A stretch of 64,000 nt of DNA from positions 8,442,001 to 8,506,000 of the forward strand of contig NC_135726.1 of assembly GCF_964656455.1 (NCBI RefSeq). Direction: 5' to 3'. The notes under the pieces were generated by a model. That model did no database searches. It was not told the origin of the DNA and was given only the letters and a program-made list of their open reading frames with translations. The position numbers and the translations under genes are program-made. This document shows positions 51,415 through 61,515 of this stretch, piece by piece (positions within the stretch are counted from its first letter, which is position 1; every line of letters begins with the position of its first letter). The DNA comes from Halichoerus grypus (Eukaryota; Chordata; Mammalia; Carnivora; Phocidae).

Positions 51415-51870
51415 TTACCAGGTGTCACTGGAAAAAAGATAACCGGCAGGGGTGATGGCAAGAAGTCAGTAAGAGGCTGTTGTGGCAATTGCAAGCAATT
51501 GGGGAGCGAGATGGAGGGGTGTGAACTGAAGCCGAGACAAAGGCTGGAGAGGAGATAGCAAACAGCGAAGAGGTTGCGAGAAAAATTCAACAGAGCTTGT
51601 CGGCCACATGGCTGCAGAAGGTGAGAGAAGAAGGAAGAGCCAAGGGGGACACCAAGATCCTGAGTCTGGGCAGCTCAGGCGGGAAAATGGCACCATGAAT
51701 TCCAATTGGTTTTGGAGCAAAGTCAATGAGGATAATTGATGGATAAAGGGACAGATGGGGGCATGAGAGAGATAAGCACCAGCATGGCACGGGAGGTCAA
51801 AGATCCCAGAGCACCTTCGACATGTTGCATTTATTTCTGTTCCTTGATGTGTTTTCACTGACAAGGCGAA
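51415..51870 (-). mobile_element. L2 LINE internal/3' region, antisense
   Basis: GTCAGTAAGAGGCTGTTGTG, GCAATTGCAAGCAATTGGGG, GGAAGAGCCAAGGGGGACAC, ATTGATGGATAAAGGGACAG correspond to the antisense segment before the 3' UTR ('gttaggaggctattgcaataatccagg'). The 132-codon minus frame (51466-51864) is a decayed piece of it. Confidence 0.55.
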
Positions 51871-52019
51871 GAGGAGACTGAAGGTTTCTGTGGCAGATCA
51901 GACCAATAAGGTTAATGAAACATAGCAATGAATCCCCCTACCTCTCAGAATCATGAGGATTAACTTTATTCTCTTGCTGTGTTGGGATATTTTTCTGGAT
52001 TTATGCCTGTGTTTGCAGT

Positions 52020-52500
52020 TGTTAGTTTTCTAGTCTGCCAGATGCTGTTGGTACAATAGTGAGTGAACAGAAATGAGGTCCCTGCTGCTACAGGGATTGT
52101 GAGAGGGGCTGTGGATGCCCCATGACCACCCGTATCCATGTAGAGAGGCTCATGTGAAAACAGCAAAGGAGAGGAGGCAGAGGCCCTGCGTGCAATTTCT
52201 AGGAAGCATCTGGGGATGTTCTAGAAGAAGTGACTCTCCAGCACATGAGGCGGAGGTAACTGAAGGAGTTAAGAGGGGAGGAAAGAGTGTTCTAGAAAGA
52301 GGCAAGAGCAGGTTGAAGGTCCTGCAGGAGGAGAGAGCTAGATAACTAGGAGAGTCAGACAAGCTTATCTGTGGGGACGGAGCTGAGAGGGGTCCTGGAG
52401 GGAGAAGAGGCCAGTGAGAGAGGTTGAAGCCAAACCAAACAGGCCTTTGTGGGCCGCGTCAGGGATGCAGAACCTTCTGGAGAGAGTGAATCACAACTCC
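52020..52500 (-). mobile_element. L2 LINE 3' region, antisense
   Basis: TCTGCCAGATGCTGTTGGTA, AGGTCCCTGCTGCTACAGGG, GTGTTCTAGAAAGAGGCAAG, AAGGTCCTGCAGGAGGAGAG, CAAACAGGCCTTTGTGGGCC. Confidence 0.7.
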
Positions 52501-53124
52501 TGAGGTCGAATACGAAATATTTCAATAATTCTGATTCCCACGGGGGAGCCTGCCGGGGGCCCACCCGCCAGACCGAAGCCTGCCCTACTGAAGGGGATTG
52601 TAAGGAGCCGCAGTAGGTCACCACTGCTAAGACATTAGAGTGCCTCTCCTCGTTTTTTCCAGTCTGATGTAATCTTTCCTAGGACGGGCGGCAGTTGCAA
52701 AAAAACTGTTTCAGATATCTATTAATATTTTAACATGCTTTTAAGAAAATTTGGCCTTTTGTCGAGCTGGTCTCAGAGCAGACATATATCACAGTTCATG
52801 ATAGACGTTACACTTATTCCTATTCAGTGGGTATATTTCTCTTGTTTGGATTCATTTTTAAACATCTATTATTAAAAAAATCTTTCTTGCCAGTTATGTG
52901 TTTGCTCCTACAGTTCCTAAGCTTGTTTACTCTGAGCAAGTTACTCTGTCCTCACCCTCCCCGTGAGGAATGGCATGCATCGAATTTTCTGACCGGGACT
53001 AGCTGAGATTACTGCTCTCAAATTAAACAAAGAACCATCTGGAACTCAGAGGCCAAACCAGAATGCCTAGTAACTGGCTTTGCACTTGGAAACAAACAAA
53101 CAAACAAACAAAACCCACTTTCTC
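52501..53124. other. unique sequence with (AAAC)n
   Basis: (AAAC)6 at about 53088-53112. 52620-52900 is AT-rich and unrecognised. Confidence 0.45.
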
Positions 53125-53350
53125 TCTTTTTAACAAATATTTATTGAAATTTTATTATGTCCAGGCTCTCCCTACAATGCTTACACATGGCTCATCTCAT
53201 TTTTATTTCTTACGGTAACACTTTAAGGTGATTGTTGTTTTTCCAAGTTGAATAGATGAGGAAAGTAAAGCTTTCTTTCCGGGGGGTGTGGTAATAAATA
53301 GCCTACTAGTAGGCAGACTTTAAACTCATCTCCGTCTAAGAACAAGGTGT
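53125..53350 (-). mobile_element. MIR SINE, antisense
   Basis: AACAAATATTTATTGAAATT, CATGGCTCATCTCATTTTTA, GAATAGATGAGGAAAGTAAA, GACTTTAAACTCATCTCCGT. Confidence 0.6.
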
Positions 53351-53399
53351 GTTCTATCTCCCTAGAGCCTCATACCAGTTCTTTCTTTCAGTCTCTAAA

Positions 53400-53762
53400 A
53401 GGAAGCTGTTGAGCTTATAGAAGATTCTAGCCCAGATGCTTTAAATGGTAGTGGGATGAACTCAGGGGCTCACTGGGAGAATATGCTGGTGAGGGTAATC
53501 AGTATAAAGAAGACACGTGAGTGAGACTTGAAAAATGCAGAGGAGCCAGTATGGGAAGAGTTTGAGGAACAGCATTCAGGCAAAGGGAATAGCACATGGA
53601 GGTTTCTGAGGTGAAAAGAAAGAGCTTGGTGTGTTTGTGGAATAGGGAAGAGTCCAACATGGCGGGAGGATGATGTGGGGGGAAGAAAGTGGTATATAAG
53701 GCCATCAAGGGCTGGATCATGAGGGTCTTGTTGGTCACCCAAGAAAGTAATGTCTTTCTGAG
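53400..53762 (-). mobile_element. L2 LINE, antisense, left part of an interrupted copy
   Basis: AACAGCATTCAGGCAAAGGG, AATAGCACATGGAGGTTTCT, AAAGAGCTTGGTGTGTTTGT, ATCATGAGGGTCTTGTTGGT follow antisense L2 and stop at an LTR. Confidence 0.7.
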
Positions 53763-54240
53763 TGTGTTTGTGTGGCAAATTAAAGATGGCCACATATTCC
53801 TGAACACTCTTCCCATTAAGAGGTGGCATCTGTGTCCTTTCCCTTGAATCTGGGAGGCTATCTGTCTTTTTTGAGCAATGGAATATGTCAGAAGTGATGC
53901 TATGCCAGTTTCCCATTCCTGGCTTCAAGGGAAGGGCATCTTTGACTTCTTCTTTTGAAACACTCTCTGGGAGTCCTAAGCCACTATGTAAGAAGCCAAA
54001 TGACCATGAGGCTGCCATGTTGGAGTGGTGACATATAGATGCTCCAGTCAACGATACCCTCTAAGCCCAGCCCTCCAGCCACCCCCACCAAAGCACCAAA
54101 ATATGTGAGTGAAGCCAGAAAAACCATCTAGCTGAGCCCTGTCCGAATTCCTGATGTGCACACTGAAAGCTACCATGAAACTATGGTTGCTTCAAACCAC
54201 TACATTTTGACGTAGATTGTTGCATAGTAGTGGATACTCA
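53763..54240 (+). mobile_element. solo LTR (MLT1-like, ERVL-MaLR) nested in L2
   Basis: Begins TGTGTTTGTGTGG and ends GGATACTCA, so it has TG...CA termini. The interior has CACTCTTCCCATTAAGAGGT, GGAATATGTCAGAAGTGATG, TGCCAGTTTCCCATTCCTGG, GTGAGTGAAGCCAGAAAAAC, TTCAAACCACTACATTTTGA. Flanking CTGAG (53758-53762) and GATGAG (54241-54246) may be a 5-base duplication. 478 bases, no viral genes. Part of a 193-codon minus frame crosses it; that frame is repeat-derived. Confidence 0.75.
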
Positions 54241-54390
54241 GATGAGTCATTGGGAGGATGCCAGAGAGTTGTGACTTTGTGGACACGCTGTCAAGAGATG
54301 ACTCTGGCCACTGTGTAGAGACTGGGAAGATAGAGTCTAGAGTTTCTCTCAGTCATCCAGGCGAGACTGTGAGGAACAACAACAGAAAAG
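54241..54390 (-). mobile_element. L2 LINE, antisense, right part of the interrupted copy
   Basis: GAGTCATTGGGAGGATGCCA, AGAGATGACTCTGGCCACTG, GTGTAGAGACTGGGAAGATA, CATCCAGGCGAGACTGTG continue exactly where 53762 left the L2. Confidence 0.65.
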
Positions 54391-55704
54391 CATTGAATCT
54401 GATATATGCTTTGAGGAAAAATAAGAACAAAACCCAGAACTCACTGATAGGTTGAATATTGGATGGTAAAGTAGGAGGAGTAGAGGATAACCCCCTGCCC
54501 CCTCAGATCCTGGGGAGGTGGCACCGCCTTTTCATGACACAGATGAGACATTGGCCCTGCTTGGGTTTTGCTCCTTATAGATGCTCTTCTCTCCAGGGAG
54601 GACAGGTTTGTGCCCTTGCCAGGGGCACAAGAAGGGTTTGGCCACCATTCGGCAAGCTTCAATGTGGGCAGGGGGAGAACTACTTGGAACCTCTGTGTGT
54701 CTAGAAGTGTCATTGCCAGCGGACTACCCAGCACACTGAGTGCTCCAGAGTTGGGTGTCTTAAGGGCTTCTGGTCTCTGACACCAGCTTGCTGCCCATCT
54801 CTCCTTGCCCACTGTGATTGTCGGCAGATGATCTCCACTCTCAGTCCAAAGAGGAAGGACTCAACACCAACCACCTTCCAATATCTTTTTCCCACCTGTT
54901 CCCAGCACTACGGGAAAGCTTCAACACCCTCCTTTTCCCATCTAGAAATTTGCTAGATACTCTTTTGCCAGGTGATCCCCCAGGGAAGGAAAGTTTTGGA
55001 GGAGAGAGACGTCTTTGTCTCCTCTGGTTGACCCAGTAACTAGTCGTGTGGGTGAGTCAGGCTCCTCTTATCAACATTTTATTTCAGGCTCTTGGCTGAG
55101 TCACCCCCCTGCCATTTCTGGTGAATGCCAATGACAGAGCAGCTTGAGAAGGTCAGGAGAGGTCACCAGTGGAGGAGGCCATCTTTGAGGATTTGGAGGC
55201 CCAGCCTTTGCTGGATTTCAGTTCCCTTTCAAGTTATTGCTTCACTCCAGCTGGGGCTCAGGTCATGGCGATCTGCTCTTATCCACAGTTTTCATGATTG
55301 GAGATTAGCCGGAGTGCTCTTGTGTGTGTGCCAAGCCTTGAATCCATCATGGAGGGTGAAGGCATTTGCAGCGGTTGAGATCTGTCAGGTTGCCATCTGG
55401 CCTTAGACTTGGGGCAACTTCCCTGATGTCTCCTTTTCCAAATGTCAGTGAGAGGCCAGGCTACAGTTTCTCCAAAGTCACTTCCATCTACATAAACTCT
55501 CGAGTTTTGGGTGTTGGTATTCCTGAAGCCACTGCAGGAAAAAGAAGGAAAAGGAAATATTTCACAAACACACCAATGAGCCAAACATCATGGAAGTACA
55601 CCATTCTTTCAGGATGCAGGATACCAGAGTATCCTCCTGTCTTCAAGAAAAACAGCTGACTCATTTCCTGGGACACAATAATGTTTGCCTAAACGTGGAG
55701 GGTA
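54391..55704. other. unique or unrecognised sequence
   Basis: Frames of 81-123 codons on both strands (for example 54441-54812 minus) show no domain. The composition might hide an old LTR, but I recognise none. Confidence 0.4.
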
Positions 55705-55766
55705 GTGTCATGCAGTAGAGAAATACGGCCTTGGAGTAAGACAGACTTGAATTTGACTCCTGAGAA
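55705..55766 (+). mobile_element. MIR SINE, first part, interrupted
   Basis: TCATGCAGTAGAGAAATACG, CCTTGGAGTAAGACAGACTT, GAATTTGACTCC: sense MIR 5' part. Confidence 0.6.
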
Positions 55767-55894
55767 TCACTGGAGTCATTAGAATGCAAGTTCCATGTGG
55801 ACAGGAATCTTGTATGACTTGTTCATTCCCTGTAACTCAGTGCCCAGAATAGAGGGAATTCTCAAGAAATCTTTGTTCTGCTGGAGAAATTAAT
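55767..55894 (+). mobile_element. L2 LINE 3' end inserted in MIR
   Basis: TTAGAATGCAAGTTCCATGT, GGACAGGAATCTTGTATGAC, AACTCAGTGCCCAGAATAGA fits sense L2 3' end. Confidence 0.6.
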
Positions 55895-56010
55895 TAATGA
55901 CATTCTTCTGCTTATTAGCTGTGAAACTTTAGGCAGTTAACTTCTCTAAGCTCTAGTTATCTCATTTGTAAAGCTGTGGAGAGTTGATACTGATGATTGA
56001 ATAAGAGAGA
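55895..56010 (+). mobile_element. MIR SINE, second part
   Basis: CTGCTTATTAGCTGTGAAAC, AGGCAGTTAACTTCTCTAAG, TCTCATTTGTAAAGCTGTGG resumes the MIR. Confidence 0.65.
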
Positions 56011-56011
56011 A

Positions 56012-56590
56012 TTCATACACTCATTGAACATTCCTTGAGCTCCTATTGTGCGCCCAACACTGTTCTAGGTACTTAGGATATAGCAGAAAACAAAGCAGAT
56101 AAAACTCGCCCTCATGGATCCTGTTCTCTAGTAGAGGAGATAGACAATAAATAAACAAAAAAAGCATGGTGCATTAAAAAGTGAGATATCAAATGTAGAA
56201 ATGTAAAGCAGGAAATGGGGTGGGAGGTCAGAAACAAGTTCCAGTTTTAAACTGGGAGAGAAGGTCAAGGAAGGCTTGACTTGGCAGTTGATATTTAAGC
56301 AAAGACTAAAGATGTAAGGAGTCGATCATGTGGATATCAGAGAGAAGAGCACACGTAAAGGTCCTGAGGTAGGAGCTTGAATGGCATGTTTCAGAAACAG
56401 GCTAGCTGTTGTGCCTAGAGTGGGCAGAGGGAAGGAGAAAAGTAAGAAGTGAAGCCAAAGGGTAGCAGGGGCCATCTTATTAGAGACTTGAAGGCCACTT
56501 GGAGAGTCCTTAGCATCTGCTCTGAGAAGGGGTGCATTTCCAGTAACACGCCTGGTACATAGTAGGCACTTTACAAACATCCACGTTTCC
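56012..56590 (-). mobile_element. L2 LINE 3' region, antisense, best copy in window
   Basis: GAACATTCCTTGAGCTCCTA, CAACACTGTTCTAGGTACTT, ACTCGCCCTCATGGATCCTG, AGGTCAAGGAAGGCTTGACT, GGATATCAGAGAGAAGAGCA, AAGGTCCTGAGGTAGGAGCT, TTAGAGACTTGAAGGCCACT. About 580 bases nearly continuous. Confidence 0.85.
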
Positions 56591-57133
56591 TTTGTGAAAA
56601 CCGACCATTATCACTCTTCTCATACTCATGTGCTAAAAGCCACTGCTATTACATGGATCTGTAAAATATACCCCCTAGACCCGTGGAACCTGAGCTCTAG
56701 AAAAGGTCCAGAAACCTGGTCTTGATTGTTCAAAATTAGATGCCACCCTCTCTGCTCCTGACTCATGCCATTCTCTTCTCTTGCGGTGCTTTCAGGCAGA
56801 CAAAATCTGGAGCCCTGAGAACTGGGGACATGGCTTTTTCCAGAGTTGTTATAAAATGAGCTTCAGTGAGATGGAAGAGTCAGCCCCCGGACAAGATGCC
56901 CTCTGAATGATTCTCAGCCTGGGTGATCCCTGGGTTTCATATTGGAGCCAGAGATCCCCTCCCCTCTCCTATGGGAGAGCAGGGAGCAGGGTGCAGATGG
57001 GGAAGCCTCCAGCCTCAGAGCAGGCCTGCAGGGAGCCATGCGGCCAAGATCTTTCTGCACTTGCCACTCATTGGACAAATGGAGTGTGTGATAACACAGA
57101 GCATCGCCGATTGGCCTGGTCTGGTGTCTGGTC
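56591..57133. other. unique sequence
   Basis: A 116-codon frame (56907-57257) runs into the SINE and is not a gene. No repeat recognised. Confidence 0.45.
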
Positions 57134-57148
57134 AAACTTTTTCCTCTT

Positions 57149-57350
57149 TTTTTTTTTTTTTTTTAAGATTTTATTTATTTATTTGACAGAGAGAGACAGC
57201 CAGAGAGGGAACACAAGCAGGGGGAGCGGGAGAGGGAGAAGCCAACTTCCCGCCTAGCAGGGAGCCTGATGCAGGGCTTGATCCCAGGACCCTGGGACCA
57301 TGACCTGAGCTGAAGGCAGACGCTTAAAGACTGAGCCACCCAGGCACCCC
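57149..57350 (-). mobile_element. SINEC (CAN-SINE), young, antisense
   Basis: Reverse complement starts GGGGTGCCTGGGTGGCTCAG and ends AAATAAATAAATAAAATCTT plus A-tail; the body CTCCCGCTCCCCCTGCTTGT matches the copy at 8459. AAACTTTTTCCTCTT occurs at 57134-57148 and 57351-57365 as a perfect 15-base target-site duplication, so the insertion is recent. Confidence 0.95.
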
Positions 57351-57516
57351 AAACTTTTTCCTCTTGTGAAAGTACTTCGTCGCTGGCAAGGCGTGTGAGA
57401 GCTGAAGGCCCCGAAGAGGAGTTTTGGTTTTATGAAGCCTTGCAGAAGCAGAATAATGAAGCAGTGAGGGGCTGGGTTGTTGAGTGCCTATGACGCATGA
57501 GGCTTGTGCATTCGCT

Positions 57517-57722
57517 AGGTCTGTGCCATCCGATGGTGCAGTAGCCACTAGGCATGTGCAGCTACTTGCGCGTGAGTTGACATGAACCAGAATTAAATCG
57601 AACTGAAAATTCAGTTCCTTGGTCACACTAGCCACCTTCCAAGGGCTCGGTAACCAGATGCGGGCAGCACAGATAGACAACATGCCTGTCATCGAAGAAA
57701 GTTCTGTTGGACAGCACTGCTC
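57517..57722 (+). mobile_element. hAT-Charlie DNA transposon, near complete
   Basis: TCTGTGCCATCCGATGGTGC, AGTAGCCACTAGGCATGTGC, TCAGTTCCTTGGTCACACTA, CGAAGAAAGTTCTGTTGGAC, AGCACTG. Family of 19295. Confidence 0.85.
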
Positions 57723-58194
57723 CTTGTCCTTGAATCCTCCCTGGGCCCCTAAGGGCAGTGCTAGGACCCCCACCGGGCATCTGAGGAGGAGCCTCAGGGG
57801 CTGGAGCTGTAGTGGTGGGGCCAGAAAGAGGTGGAGCCTCTGAGGTTCACACGTGGAAGGCAGAAAGCTCTGGTGTTTTCAGGGTTTTACAGAGCCCGTG
57901 GGAACCCAAGAATGGTGGAGCCACAGCTCCTCCCCATGAGGATGCTGGCACTTCTAGGGGGACGCCTGTTTACAGAAAGCTGCCCTTTCCATTTTAAACA
58001 CTTCCATCCCTACCCCCACTCTGTCCCTTTCCTTCCTTCCTTTCTTGGGCTGTGGCCCATCAGATTGGTACAGGCAAATAGCAGCCACTGTGTTCCACTC
58101 TGCTTTTTCTGGGGGTAACCCTAAAGACCCCTTAGAAGAGGGACAGAGATAGAAGAAAAAGAAAAGGAATAGGATTCTTTTTAAAGCCTGACAG
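57723..58194. other. unique sequence
   Basis: No recognised repeat or gene; a 95-codon frame (57831-58118) has no domain. Confidence 0.45.
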
Positions 58195-58350
58195 CAATCA
58201 TGGGACAGGTATTGGAATGCCCTTTACACAGGCAAGAAAACTGAGGCCCAGAAAGGAGACTTGTCCCAAGTGGTTGGTCTTGGGTGGTTGATCTGGGACT
58301 CAAGCCAATGGCTGACTAGTCACAGAAGCTGTGTTCTTTCCACTGTTGCC
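58195..58350 (-). mobile_element. MIR SINE, antisense
   Basis: CACAGGCAAGAAAACTGAGG, CCCAGAAAGGAGACTTGTCC, GATCTGGGACTCAAGCCAAT, CTGTGTTCTTTCCACTGTTG. Confidence 0.7.
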
Positions 58351-58449
58351 ACAATTTCAATGGGGAATTTTCCCATGATTCCCTCCTTCTCCCCATCACG
58401 CACCCTCAGCACCTTGACCTGGGAGACGAGACATCTAATTGAGGGCTGA

Positions 58450-59090
58450 TTGTGAGCTCCCCAAAACCTCCTTTGTGGAATATTTTTTTCTTTTAATAAT
58501 CAGGCAAATAAATGTGAAAATACAACAGGATCCGAGATTTGGTCATCTAGGGGGCCATCTGCCACGAGCAAGTTTAGGATCTGTTTTCCCCCATTACTTA
58601 TCTGTGGAGCTCATAACTACAATTCCAAAAAGTGACTAGCCCAAATATTTACCTTAGTCAGAACAGTCTTATTTTATTTTACTTTTTTTTACGAAATGGA
58701 AACATAAAGTGATCATCTGAATATTTGGATCAGGAGAGCCAGCTACATAATTTCCAGGGACCGGTGCAAAATGAAATGTGAGTTCTTTATTCAGAAATCA
58801 GGAGAAAACAGTATCATTCACGGTATGAAAATAAGCCTTTTCCTTTCTTCCATGGAGTCTTTCTCAAATCACTACGGTGTTTTCTCATTAGTGATTTAAT
58901 GTCATTCTAAGTAATGAAAAATGAAAATTTAAAATTATTAGCATGAGTTTTAACATCCACCTCTAAATCATTCAGTACGATTTTTAAATGCAAATGTGAG
59001 AGTATTTAACTTACTGTGTGAATTTGCCAAAATTACACAACTTGTATCTTGTAGCTCCAACATGCAAATGCGGTACGTTTTTTATCAGGA
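58450..59090. promoter_or_regulatory. candidate conserved non-coding block with paired octamers
   Basis: Mostly AT-rich, no transposon. TTTTAATAATCAGGCAAATAA, GTGATTTAATGTCATTCTAAG, AAATTATTAGCATGAG, octamers ATGCAAAT at 58988-58995 and 59062-59069, GCCAAAATTACACAAC. Reads like a homeodomain/POU-type enhancer; inference from motif density only. Confidence 0.35.
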
Positions 59091-59754
59091 CAGTGGAGAT
59101 ACTGTACAAAACCAACTCAGCTCCTTTTATTCTGCTTCTTGATAAGTGCACATCCTACCAACGTTCTCTACCTTGACTTCCTGATGGGCAGGGAAGGACT
59201 GGAAGGAAAGGGAACTTTGTGTTGCCCAATCTCTCCCTGTGCCTCCGGCTCATCGTTTTCAACCTAAGTGGTTGCCTAATAGGGGAGAAACACGAGTAAG
59301 ACAGGATATGATAGGGTTCCTTGGTCACTTGTGTTCCTTAGGATGGCCCCGCGCATTCTTTCTGTGTTCAAAGCAAGTTCTGGTTTGAATGGAAAGCGTG
59401 GCCTCTCGGGGCCATTGGCTGCCTAAAACTTCCTCCGTCGTAGGTGTAATGTGTGTACCTGGTACTTGCTTTGAGTCTCGCCAAACTCCCATGCATTGTG
59501 GGCCCCCCAGAATTCTGTGCTTTGGGGGTGGTGAAAATGCCATATGCAGCCAGGGCGGCAATGATGGTGGACACATATATGGGGTATCTTCTGTGTTCAT
59601 GTGCAGCTCCTTGGTCCCAAGGGACTTCACTTACAAAACACAAGTTCAGAGATGAAATTATTAAGGATTTCAGAACAGTGAGAGCAGAGCACCAAACCGT
59701 AGCCAGGATCCTGCTGAGTGTGGGCCCCCCAGTGACTACATAGGTTGCTGTGAG
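59091..59754. other. unique sequence
   Basis: Frames of 88-101 codons overlap on both strands; none supported. Confidence 0.45.
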
Positions 59755-59930
59755 CCAGTCATGCCTAAACTCACCTGGCGGTAAGAATCACCAGGGAACT
59801 TTCTAAAACACATCCTGGCCCTGCCGCAGATGCCCTGAATCAGAATCTCTCAAGAGGAGCTTGAGGACTTTTCTTTTTTTTTTAACTTTTACAAGCTCCC
59901 AGATGATTATTATAATCAGGAAATCTGGAA
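59755..59930 (+). mobile_element. MER5-type hAT-Charlie element
   Basis: CGGTAAGAATCACCAGGGAA, CTTTCTAAAACACATCCTGG, CCCTGAATCAGAATCTCTCA, TTTTACAAGCTCCCAGATGA. Confidence 0.75.
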
Positions 59931-59954
59931 GAAGTCAAAGCTGGACATACTAGA

Positions 59955-60185
59955 TGGGGACATAGAAGCTTTTGAGGTTGACAGAGCTGGGCTAGAATCT
60001 TAGCCCTGATGATCACTGGTTGGGTGACCTTGGGCTGCATGAACCCCCTGGCTCCCCAATTTCTTTGTCAAAAGGGCTAAAATTGGTAATGCATCTCCAG
60101 CAGAGTTTGCACAAGGAGATAATGAGTTCACACATGTAAGCCCCTTTGGGGAAGGAGCTCATGCTCAATAAATGGTGGCTAAGGT
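59955..60185 (+). mobile_element. MIR SINE, sense, near full length
   Basis: GCTGGGCTAGAATCTTAGCC, GGTTGGGTGACCTTGGGCTG, CAATTTCTTTGTCAAAAGGG, AGATAATGAGTTCACACATG, CTCATGCTCAATAAATGGTG. Confidence 0.85.
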
Positions 60186-60892
60186 TATTTGGATTAGGGG
60201 AGTCAGCATCCCATAACATGAGAAAATGTATTGCATATCTGGGGCCTCATATGTGATAACCCTCCTCCTCTTTTTCCATGTGTTGATCATTTACCTATTC
60301 CTATGGGTGTAAAATCCTTTAAGTCTCTGAGTTCCTTGCACGTGATGGTGTGAGCCTTTACTTCCTTTAATATAAGCACTTTGGAAGTAAAATAAGAGTT
60401 CCTAAAGCCCTAGTGTGGCTGCAGAATCCAGACCCCACCAAGTCTGTTCTGACTGCAGACAGGCAGCCCTGTGACTGGGTCTGTGGGCTTTCTTGCTTCC
60501 CTCAGCCCTGTGGGTAATGACCATTGTCTTCCCAGCCAGGGAGGTGGGGCCCCACCCACAGTGGCCTCACCTGGCGGCCACTGAAACAAAACACGACTGA
60601 TCAATAGCAAGGCTATCATCTGAGTGGCCAGGCAGGGGCAGGGGAGCTAACTTCCTCAGAGAAGTGGGTGTTCAGTGAAGTCAAGCACCCACAGGACTGA
60701 CAGAGAACTATTTCAAGCGGAAGAGAAACTCGATTCACACTGTGAAAGATCCGGGTCTCCATATGGCTGATCTTTGCACTCCCAGGGAGAATCAAAGAAC
60801 AGTGAAGGAGAAATGACAGATTTGAGGGAAGTCCTTCTTTATCAGACAGAGGGAAAAGTTCTTGAGTTTTTCATGGCATTTTCTTGGGGATC
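60186..60892. other. unique sequence
   Basis: No recognised repeat, gene or RNA. Confidence 0.5.
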
Positions 60893-60990
60893 AACAACAA
60901 TGGCAACTAGTATTTATAGAGCACGTGTTACACACCAGGTGGTGTGGTAAGTCCTTTCCATGCAAAATCTCGCTCAGTCTTTATGAGTCT
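60893..60990 (-). mobile_element. MIR SINE, antisense, first half, interrupted
   Basis: GCAACTAGTATTTATAGAGC, ACGTGTTACACACCAGGTGG, AAGTCCTTTCCATGCAAAAT, CTCGCTCAGTCTTTATGAG. Confidence 0.65.
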
Positions 60991-61375
60991 GTATGGGTCA
61001 GGCTCTGCGGCAATGACAAACAGCTCCCAAATCTCCATGGCTTACGTAATCATTGGCTTGTTTCTTGCTCATGCTACCTGTCCATCATGGGTCAGTGTCT
61101 CTGCTTCCACATCTTTCTCCTGCCAGGATCCCATCCTCTGAGAACCCCAGCTGGAGGTTCTCAGTTATAATGGGACACGGAAAGAAGGCATGAAAAATTG
61201 CATCCCAACTTTCAAAACTTCCACCAGAAAAGCAACACTCATTACTCCTATTCACATTTCATTGATTAAAGCAAATCACATAGTTATACCTAACCTTAAG
61301 GGACCAAACGGTGCAACCTTATCAGGTAGCTACAAGGGCAGGAAACCCAACATATGTGAAAATCCCTAACTGTAC
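60991..61375 (+). repeat. about 385-base ancient repeat inserted in MIR, class unresolved
   Basis: TCTCCATGGCTTACGTAATC, TTTCTTGCTCATGCTACCTG, TCCATCATGGGTCAGTGTCT, CACATTTCATTGATTAAAGC, AAATCACATAGTTATACCTA follow, in order, a dispersed mammalian repeat ('ctcatgttacatgtccaccgtgggt ... catttcattggccaaagcaagtcacatggcc'). Family name not recalled. Confidence 0.5.
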
Positions 61376-61515
61376 ATTAATATTATTATTATTAATCCAA
61401 TTTTACAGCTAAGGAAACTGAGACTTAGACAGTTTCTGATACTTACCGAAGGTCACAAAAGCAACTTGAGACGTGAACTTAGGCAATCTGGCCTCTATTC
61501 ATAGGCTCTACCCAG
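61376..61515 (-). mobile_element. MIR SINE, antisense, second half
   Basis: TTATTATTAATCCAATTTTA, CAGCTAAGGAAACTGAGACT, AAGGTCACAAAAGCAACTTG continue the MIR from 60990. Confidence 0.7.

Noticed and set aside
53470..54051. 193-codon minus-strand open frame
   Set aside because: Spans the junction of an L2 fragment and the nested LTR, so it cannot be an ancestral gene frame.
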